Positions 1 through 5,853 of a DNA stretch of 10,043 nt are shown one piece after another (the first letter of the stretch is position 1; the number at the start of each line of letters is the position of its first letter). The translations under genes were made by a program, and so were the position numbers. The stretch spans positions 1-10,043 of the forward strand of contig WGCR01000489.1 in NCBI GenBank assembly GCA_015493675.1, in the 5' to 3' direction. The DNA comes from Anaerolineae bacterium (GTDB lineage Bacteria > Chloroflexota > Anaerolineae > J102). The notes beneath the pieces were generated by a model, which saw only the letters and a list, made by a program, of their open reading frames with translations, searched no databases and was not told the DNA's origin.

Positions 1-771
1 CAGATGCGTGGCGAAGCTGTGACGCAGGGTGTGAGGCGTCACATGCTGGGTCAGGCCCGCCTGCTTCACATACTTGTTGAGAATGGCGCTGATGGCCCGC
101 ATGGAGGAGAGCGGCCCGCCCCGATAGTTGAGGAACAGGATGTCGGTGGGCGCGTTGTCAGGACGTCGGGCCAGGAGCTCCGGGCGTCCTCGCCGGATGT
201 ATCGATCCAACGCCAGGCGCGCTGGTTCGCCGATGAGGGCGATGCGTTCTTTGCGGCCCTTGCCCCACACCCGCAATTGTTTCGTCTTCAGGTTCACATC
301 CTTCATCTGCAATCCCATGATCTCGCTGCGACGCAATCCCGCGCTGTACAGCGTCTCCAGGATGGCTGCATCCCGCATGCCCAGAGGCGTGGAGACATCG
401 GGCGCGCTCAGCAGCTCCACCATCTGCGCCTGGGTGAGATAATCGGGCAGGGTGCGGGGCTGCTTGGGCGGGCTTACCAGCGCCGCCGGGTTTTCATCCA
501 CGATCTTTTCTCGCACCAGATAGCGAAAGCATGAGCGAAGCTCATACAGGCGGCGGGCGATGGAGGCGGGGTGATAATCCGCCCGGTGCAGCGAAGCCAT
601 CCACGCCCGAATTAACGCTACATCCACATCCTGCCAGCGATGGACCTCTTGCTCCGCTGCAAAGTTGATAAACTCGTTGATCTCGTTGCCGTAATTTCGC
701 AGGGTGTAAAAAGAAGCGCCGCGTTCGGTTTGCAGATAAATCAGAAAGCGCTCCAGGCCCGCTTTCATCAT
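1..771 (-). CDS. XerC/XerD-type tyrosine recombinase, C-terminus cut by window edge
   Basis: A tyrosine recombinase of the XerC/XerD group, which cuts and rejoins DNA through a tyrosine nucleophile, for example to resolve chromosome dimers. The visible 257 residues hold an N-terminal SAM-like DNA-binding domain (about 1-95) and most of the catalytic domain. Seen directly: GLRRSE with the first catalytic arginine (Arg147), GKGRKER with the hairpin lysine (about 171-174), and HTLRHSFATHL (247-257) with the His-x-x-Arg pair. The second histidine box and the tyrosine, roughly the last 40 residues, lie beyond the left edge. The start at 771 is an ATG inside an ATGA overlap with the upstream gene, and AAGGA lies 5 bases before it; a second ATG follows at 768. 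With its N-terminal domain complete and no phage or transposon genes nearby, a housekeeping Xer protein is likelier than a mobile integrase. XerC versus XerD cannot be decided here. Confidence 0.93.
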   Translation of the reverse strand, partial: MMKAGLERFLIYLQTERGASFYTLRNYGNEINEFINFAAEQEVHRWQDVDVALIRAWMASLHRADYHPASIARRLYELRSCFRYLVREKIVDENPAALVSPPKQPRTLPDYLTQAQMVELLSAPDVSTPLGMRDAAILETLYSAGLRRSEIMGLQMKDVNLKTKQLRVWGKGRKERIALIGEPARLALDRYIRRGRPELLARRPDNAPTDILFLNYRGGPLSSMRAISAILNKYVKQAGLTQHVTPHTLRHSFATHL

Positions 772-2966
772 TGCGTTCCTTGTGTGTCCTGCGCCGTTTC
801 ATCGAGCTTGAGGGTGGGCAGGGGGGATTGATAGAGCGCTGTCTTGGTCAGCAGATAGAGCGTGTTGGTCATCTCATCAACGTAGATATCTTTCAGGTCT
901 TTCAGGGCGTCCGGATGTTCCAGCGGGGTGAGCTGGGCCAGCAATTGGCCCTCTTTGTCGAAAACCAACACGCGGTTGGTCGCGGCGTCAGCGATGAGAA
1001 TGCGCCCGGCCGGCGCATCCGCCTGATTGATCCAGAGCGCCACCGCCTGGGTCAGAGGCGGGTCAACCTGTTCCAGAGCGAAAGGCTCCTGAATGCCCGA
1101 ACGGAATTTGAGCATGCTGCCGTTGGGATACAACAGCCATACATCGCCATCGATGCCGATATCGATGACAGATTTCATGTCCACGCTGGTTTCCGGCGGG
1201 AAGTAAGCTTCGGGAGGATTGATGTAGTTGGCGCCGCTGGGGCGGTAGCGCCAGAATTGATTCCCCACTGAATCCTGAAGATAGAGGTTGCCGCTATAGA
1301 AATACATGCCGCTGACGAATTGCAAGGCGTCGTTTTTCGCCAACGCCACATTGACAGGTCCGAGCCCTTCGTTGATGCCGAACAATTGCGTGCTGTGATC
1401 CAGGATCAACGGGCCGGTGGCGGTGCGGTTGCCTTCGGTTGGCGCCCAGATAGCCTGCGACAATTGGCCCACTGTGCGTCCTTCCACGATATCGCCTGAT
1501 TTCAGCAACTCGCGGGGATTTTCGACATTGGTCGCCAATCTATCACTGGTGGCGTCATCCAATTGGTAGCGTTCGAACACACCGCGGCCTGTATCCAGCA
1601 CATAGACGCTGAGCCCGTTGGTAAAGACCCTGGTGGGATTGGACGACGGATCGGTGAAAGTGATCAGAGGAAGATCGAATCCCGCCATCAATCCCACCAC
1701 CTTGTTGATTTCGGCCTGCAGGGCCAGGATATCGCCCCGCAATTTGCGCACTTCGGGATGTTCGGGAAAGAACTTGGCCGCCTGATTCAGTTGTTCCTGC
1801 GAAAACTGGATGAGCCGACGAGCTTGTTCGATATCCTGTGTTTTTTGGGCGGCCTCCAGTTGCACCTGGGCGCCGTTGATGAATTTTTCAAACATTTTCA
1901 CCCGCTGCTGTCCCTGATAATACCACATGCCGGCTGTGACGGCGGCGACGCCAAGTATCAGAATCAGGATAATGCCCAGGATGAAAGGCAGACGTCGAGG
2001 TTTTTTGACTTTGGTTTTGCTGGAGGCGGATTGGGGCGGTTTTTTGGAGATGGTCGGTTTGGGGGCGCGTTTGCCCCATCCAATCAGAGCGCCCAGCCCC
2101 ATTCCCCGCGCGGCTTTCTTTTGCTCTGGATCAGCAACTGGCGATTCGTAGATATCCTCCCAGGAGGGCTCTTCCCGTTCTGACTCCCATTCGCCGGGCG
2201 CCAGGGGGATATCCGCGCTGGGGGTGGCGGCTTCCGCCTCTTCGGGCAGGGTGTCGGGCGAGATTGTCACGCCCTTGCCCGCTGCGCCTGCTTCGGTCAG
2301 CGTCACCACCAGGGCGGTCAGGTCTTCGGTGGCGTCGATGCCGATGCCTGCCATTTGATCGGCCACAGCCCGGGCCCGGGCCACGGCGGTGGCCTCCATC
2401 ATCAGCGGCACTTCCAGATAATTGGCCCAGGCGCTGTGCATGGCCACAATTACAACGCCTGGATGTCCGGCCACGCGTCCGATTTCAACCGTGGGCGCGT
2501 CCTCCTCGCCCAGGGCCACATAATCCTCGTCATTGAGAGGCGAGAACCATTGCAGGCCTTTATCACTGCTGACGGCCAGGATCGTCGGGCCAGCCTGCGC
2601 CGAGATGATCTCGCGGCTGGTGACCACCAGGCAGGTCGCTCCGGCGATGAAGTCAGTTCCCGCATCCCGATTATAATTCTGAAGCAACATGTGGGCGGCC
2701 TGCAACGCCTCGGTCAGGGCGGCGATGACATCGCCCGATGCATTGAAATAGGCGTCCTGAATGATATTCAGAAGCTGCCGATACAGGGAGCCCGCGCGGG
2801 CCAGGTCTTCGCCCGCAAGTTCGATGAGGATGTAAAGATTGCCCTTGCCCTGAGCCGGGGCAATCCCCGAAGCAGGCTCGATAACCCGGGCCGTTGGCGC
2901 ATGAGAGCTTCTGCGTCCCTGTTGCAGGTGGACGATCTTGACCTCTGTTTTCAGCGTATTTGCCAT
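768..2966 (-). CDS. Membrane protein: degenerate PP2C-like domain, one TM helix, beta-propeller
   Basis: A 732-residue protein I do not recognise by name. Residues 1-226 resemble a PPM/PP2C phosphatase fold: a strand near 43-50, helices to about 98, strands near 108-142 where PP2C has its GDSR hairpin, VVIVAMHSAW (171-180) where it has its DG motif, and a closing DLTALVVTLTE. The usual metal-binding aspartates are missing from all but the last segment, so phosphatase activity is doubtful. An acidic linker (240-280) and a basic stretch (282-325) precede one hydrophobic helix (about 327-350). A charged, helical, probably coiled or TPR-like segment (355-425) follows, then beta-rich repeats (430-715) resembling NHL-type propeller blades, such as ADAATNRVLVFDKEGQLL. 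There is no signal peptide, and the basic side faces the N-terminus. I infer a cytoplasmic pseudo-phosphatase and an external propeller. The gene overlaps the recombinase start by 4 bases. No clear Shine-Dalgarno site precedes the ATG. Confidence 0.85.
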   Translation of the reverse strand: MANTLKTEVKIVHLQQGRRSSHAPTARVIEPASGIAPAQGKGNLYILIELAGEDLARAGSLYRQLLNIIQDAYFNASGDVIAALTEALQAAHMLLQNYNRDAGTDFIAGATCLVVTSREIISAQAGPTILAVSSDKGLQWFSPLNDEDYVALGEEDAPTVEIGRVAGHPGVVIVAMHSAWANYLEVPLMMEATAVARARAVADQMAGIGIDATEDLTALVVTLTEAGAAGKGVTISPDTLPEEAEAATPSADIPLAPGEWESEREEPSWEDIYESPVADPEQKKAARGMGLGALIGWGKRAPKPTISKKPPQSASSKTKVKKPRRLPFILGIILILILGVAAVTAGMWYYQGQQRVKMFEKFINGAQVQLEAAQKTQDIEQARRLIQFSQEQLNQAAKFFPEHPEVRKLRGDILALQAEINKVVGLMAGFDLPLITFTDPSSNPTRVFTNGLSVYVLDTGRGVFERYQLDDATSDRLATNVENPRELLKSGDIVEGRTVGQLSQAIWAPTEGNRTATGPLILDHSTQLFGINEGLGPVNVALAKNDALQFVSGMYFYSGNLYLQDSVGNQFWRYRPSGANYINPPEAYFPPETSVDMKSVIDIGIDGDVWLLYPNGSMLKFRSGIQEPFALEQVDPPLTQAVALWINQADAPAGRILIADAATNRVLVFDKEGQLLAQLTPLEHPDALKDLKDIYVDEMTNTLYLLTKTALYQSPLPTLKLDETAQDTQGTQ

Positions 2967-3097
2967 GGCGGTAAACTCGATGGAGAAGTGGGGGAAAGAT
3001 GGCGTCTGTTGGCTTGCGGATGGGGCCGAATGAGGGCCCTGGATGCCAGAACGCTGCTGTGGGGGAGTGGAGGGAATGCGAACGCTTTCCCTTCCTG

Positions 3098-3126
3098 ATT
3101 GTACACGAATTTCTTTACCGTAAAAA
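3098..3126 (-). promoter_or_regulatory. Possible promoter of the pseudo-phosphatase/xer unit
   Basis: On the minus strand TACAAT (3103-3098) matches five of six bases of a sigma-70 -10 box. It stands 17 bases after TTTTTA (3126-3121), a poor -35 match. Transcription would start near 3091 and leave a leader of about 125 bases before the ATG at 2966. Position and direction fit, but the -35 is weak and AT-rich stretches nearby could give such a match by chance. Confidence 0.3.
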
Positions 3127-3358
3127 ATCTGGGAGAGAGGGACGGATAATTAAGAAGCGTAAATTCGGCGTTAAACCGGCTTTCTGCGGGTAATCGTCGC
3201 TTTTTCATGCTGTCGCCTGACAGATTTCTGACGACATAGCGCTGTAAGTATTGGGCTTACTCGACGTTGGATGGAATTTGAGGGGGGCCGATCGTGTCGC
3301 ATGCCATGGGACGCCGAGCGGCGCGTGGCGGGGCCTCTTCTCGTCTGTTACCTCAAAC

Positions 3359-3388
3359 TTGGCGAACTGGCCGAAAAACTGTTATCAT
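3359..3388 (+). promoter_or_regulatory. Promoter of the signal peptidase gene, apparently leaderless
   Basis: TTGGCG (3359-3364) matches four of six -35 bases and TATCAT (3383-3388) matches five of six -10 bases, with an 18-base spacer. The expected start of transcription, about 7 bases past the -10 box, is base 3395, which is the A of the signal peptidase ATG. No purine-rich ribosome-binding site lies before that ATG, which agrees with a leaderless mRNA. The boxes are read by eye; the start site is inferred. Confidence 0.55.
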
Positions 3389-3394
3389 TTTTCT

Positions 3395-4051
3395 ATGAGT
3401 TTACACAATCATCGGCAGCGCACTTTGCCGCCCGACGCCCGAATTATTCCCCCTTCGCAGCAACCACAACGTTATTCCCCCAACCTGGAGTATCCGCGGC
3501 TGCCACGGGCTGCTGCTTCCGTTGCTCCTTCCCGTGGCGAGTCTATAGCGGGATCCGTGGCCCGCGAAATGCTGGGAACCATTATCCCCGCGCTGGTAAT
3601 CGCCATCGTGATCCATCTTTTTCTGGCTCAGGCCACGCGGGTGGAAGGCTACAGCATGGAGCCTACCCTGTATGGGCATCAGCGGCTGATTATCGAGAAG
3701 CTCAGCTATCGATTTACGCAGCCCAATCGGGGCGATATTGTGGTCCTGAGGGTTGACGGGTTTGACGAATTGCTGATTAAACGCGTTATCGGTCTGCCGG
3801 GGGAAACGCTGGAAATCAGGAATGGCGTCGTTTTTATCGATGGCAAGGCGCTGGACGAGCCCTATGTCAATGGCGTGCCGCGTGGCAATTATCCCGTTAC
3901 GAAGATACCTGACGGGTATATTTTTGTCATGGGGGATAATCGCAATAACTCGAATGACTCGCGTTCTTTCGGGCCGATCCCTATTGATCACATTGTGGGT
4001 CATGCCTGGATGCGCTATTGGCCCTTGCATGATTTCAGCTTCATGCCCTGA
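3395..4051 (+). CDS. lepB: Type I signal peptidase
   Basis: The serine/lysine membrane protease that removes signal peptides from exported proteins on the outer face of the cytoplasmic membrane. The 218-residue product has a proline- and arginine-rich cytoplasmic tail (1-58), one membrane helix (about 60-79) and all conserved boxes: EGYSMEPTL with the nucleophile Ser87, RGDIVVLR (112-119), LIKRVIGLPGE with the general base Lys129, and MGDNRNNSNDSRSFGPI (179-195). The open frame continues upstream to a TTG at 3251, but those 48 residues are not family-like. The ATG at 3395 sits exactly where transcription should begin, so I choose it. The catalytic domain is short and lacks large insertions, as in Gram-positive-type SipS enzymes. 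The next gene follows after 20 bases and is probably co-transcribed. The symbol is by family; it may be called sipS or similar in relatives. Confidence 0.95.
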   Translation: MSLHNHRQRTLPPDARIIPPSQQPQRYSPNLEYPRLPRAAASVAPSRGESIAGSVAREMLGTIIPALVIAIVIHLFLAQATRVEGYSMEPTLYGHQRLIIEKLSYRFTQPNRGDIVVLRVDGFDELLIKRVIGLPGETLEIRNGVVFIDGKALDEPYVNGVPRGNYPVTKIPDGYIFVMGDNRNNSNDSRSFGPIPIDHIVGHAWMRYWPLHDFSFMP

Positions 4052-4071
4052 CCCCTGATGAAAGGGATCTG

Positions 4072-5844
4072 ATGGAAGAGTCCTCCTGGTCGAACACTAC
4101 CAAGCTCGTCGTGTTGGTAATCCTGCTGGTCATTGGCGGGTGGGCGTTGGTGCGTTTCAGTGTAGCGATTCCCTCACTGATTGTCTCGGCGCTGCTGGCC
4201 TTTTTGCTGACGCCGCCCACTAACTGGATTGTCCGTCATACGGGATTGCCGCGGGGCGTGGCCATCCTGCTGGTGTTTCTGGTTATTCTGGCGCTCATCA
4301 TTCTGGCCCCGGTGCTGATCACGCCCAGTCTGGTTTCGTTGACTTCCAACGTTCAGTTCGATTTTCAGTCATTCAACGAATTTATCAACAATGTCGGGAA
4401 TATCTCACTGAAGTGGGGGCCCATCAATGTTGATGTGCACAATTTGCTGTTGCAGTCATCAGAGGGGCTGCAACAATTTCTCACCACTTATGTTTCACAG
4501 GCGGCGCTTTCGTTATTGGGGATGCTGTCCAGCTTGTTCTGGGTGGCCTTTATTGTCGTCGTAACTTTCTGGTTGATAAAAGATGGCTATAAGCTGGAGA
4601 ATTGGTTTTTCGAGCATCTGCCCCGACCCTATCGCCGGGATGTCTCCCGTTTGTTGCGCGAGCTGGGAGTAATCTGGGGAAGCTTTTTCAGAGGAACGCT
4701 GGTGTTGGCGTTCGCAGTGGGGGCCATCGTAGGCGTTGCGATGTGGGTTCTGGGCTTGCAACATGTGCTGCTGATGGCGATTTTCGCCGGTTTCATGGAG
4801 TTTATCCCCTCTTTGGGCCCGACGCTGGGAGCGTTGTTGGCGGTTTTCGTGGCTTTCTTCGGCGGCTCCAGTTGGATTCCTTTTGATAACTGGCTGATTG
4901 CGCTGATCGTTTTGGTGGTCTATATCCTTATTTTTCAATTCGAGCAGGTTTATTTGTATCCCCGCGTGGTGGGGAGACGCGTCAATTTGCATCCGGGCGT
5001 TGTATTCGTGGGCGCCATCCTGGGGGCCGTGGAGTTCGGTTTGTTGGGCGTGTTGCTGGCCGCACCGACGCTGGCTTCTGTGCGGGTGCTGATGCGCTAT
5101 ATTTTGCGCCGACTGACGGATCGGGAGCCCTTTCCCGAGGAGCCGGAGAAAGACATCACCGCCATTCAGTGGCGGGGAATGCTACGCGGACAGCCTGTGG
5201 CCGCCATTCTTTTCGATCTGGATGGCACGTTGGCTGAAACCGATAATCAGATTATCGACAATCTGGCCCGACGGCTGGGCGCGTTGCAGAAACTTTTTCC
5301 TGATGCTGACGCCCGGCCCTATGTGCGGCGCTGGGTGATGCGTCTGGAGCCGCTGGCCGCCTGGTGGCTGGCCCGCCTCGATGCCGTGGATCTGGATGAT
5401 GACGCTTTCAGAACGGTGAGGCGCGTGCGGGAGCTGTTGGGATACAAAAAGACCACCGATCTGGAGATCGTGCCCGGAACCGAATGGGCGCTACGCGAGC
5501 TGAGCGTCCGCTATCGTTTGGGCCTGGTGACCACGCGCGATAGGCAGTCCACGATGCGTTTTCTTGAGCGTTACCAATTGCTGGAAGTATTTGATGTGGT
5601 GATCACCCGAGACGATATCAGGCGCCTGAAGCCGCATCCTGAGCCGATTTTCAAGGCTGCGGAGTCCCTGAACCTTTCATCGGAGCAGTGCGTGATGGTG
5701 GGGGATACGCTGGCCGATGTGCGCGCGGCCCGCGCCGCCAACGCCGCCGCGGTGGCCGTGCTGACGGGCTTTGGCCAGAAAGAGGATCTGGACGAGGCTG
5801 ATTTGGTGCTGGATAGCGTCGTCGATCTGGTGCAGTGGTTGTAG
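4072..5844 (+). CDS. Fusion protein: AI-2E family transporter plus HAD-superfamily hydrolase
   Basis: A 590-residue protein with two complete parts. Residues 1-345 are an AI-2E/PerM-type permease with about eight membrane helices. It carries the family signatures FMEFIPSLGPTLGA (241-254) and EQVYLYPRVVGRRVNLHPGV (291-310). After a charged linker (346-375) comes a HAD hydrolase of the phosphoglycolate phosphatase/PpaX/beta-phosphoglucomutase-like group. Its parts are motif I FDLDGT with nucleophile Asp382 and Asp384, a helical cap (about 393-465), motif II Thr487, motif III Lys520 in RLKPHPEPIF, and motif IV VGDTLAD (543-549). All catalytic residues are present, so the domain should hydrolyse a small phosphate ester in the cytoplasm. 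The permease's cargo is unknown; family members have been linked to autoinducer-2 export or sodium/proton exchange. AAAGGG ends 5 bases before the ATG. The HAD part has a possible internal start at 5179. The frame is open throughout, with no sign of a sequencing merge. Confidence 0.9.
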   Translation: MEESSWSNTTKLVVLVILLVIGGWALVRFSVAIPSLIVSALLAFLLTPPTNWIVRHTGLPRGVAILLVFLVILALIILAPVLITPSLVSLTSNVQFDFQSFNEFINNVGNISLKWGPINVDVHNLLLQSSEGLQQFLTTYVSQAALSLLGMLSSLFWVAFIVVVTFWLIKDGYKLENWFFEHLPRPYRRDVSRLLRELGVIWGSFFRGTLVLAFAVGAIVGVAMWVLGLQHVLLMAIFAGFMEFIPSLGPTLGALLAVFVAFFGGSSWIPFDNWLIALIVLVVYILIFQFEQVYLYPRVVGRRVNLHPGVVFVGAILGAVEFGLLGVLLAAPTLASVRVLMRYILRRLTDREPFPEEPEKDITAIQWRGMLRGQPVAAILFDLDGTLAETDNQIIDNLARRLGALQKLFPDADARPYVRRWVMRLEPLAAWWLARLDAVDLDDDAFRTVRRVRELLGYKKTTDLEIVPGTEWALRELSVRYRLGLVTTRDRQSTMRFLERYQLLEVFDVVITRDDIRRLKPHPEPIFKAAESLNLSSEQCVMVGDTLADVRAARAANAAAVAVLTGFGQKEDLDEADLVLDSVVDLVQWL

Positions 5845-5853
5845 CCTCCGCCC

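Larger units (their letters stand above)
2967..3394. other. Divergent intergenic region
   Basis: A 428-base stretch lies between the minus-strand membrane-protein gene and the plus-strand signal peptidase gene. The open frames crossing it (about 2951-3208 minus, 3251-3394 plus) show no conserved motif and I do not call them genes. Besides the two promoter candidates it holds small possible control elements. One is CTGAC at 3217-3221 repeated at 3228-3232, 11 bases apart and so on the same DNA face; the palindrome CAGATTTCTG (3221-3230) overlaps them. Another is the short inverted repeat CGCCG-AG-CGGCG at 3312-3323. No RNA gene or riboswitch was recognised. Confidence 0.6.

Noticed and set aside
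4..534. Plus-strand frame of 176 residues opposite the recombinase
   Set aside because: It is the antisense shadow of a gene with clear tyrosine recombinase motifs.
1563..2183. Plus-strand frame of 206 residues opposite the pseudo-phosphatase gene
   Set aside because: Phenylalanine- and glycine-rich shadow sequence with no recognisable domain.
2951..3208. Small minus-strand frame of 85 residues in the divergent intergenic region
   Set aside because: No motif, no clear ribosome-binding site, and its end overlaps the start of the pseudo-phosphatase gene.
3217..3232. CTGAC direct repeat with 11-base period overlapping the palindrome CAGATTTCTG
   Set aside because: Half-sites are only five bases and are not placed against a convincing promoter, so chance cannot be excluded.
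3251..3394. Signal peptidase start at the upstream TTG
   Set aside because: The extra 48 residues are not family-like, and a promoter lies inside them, just before the ATG at 3395.
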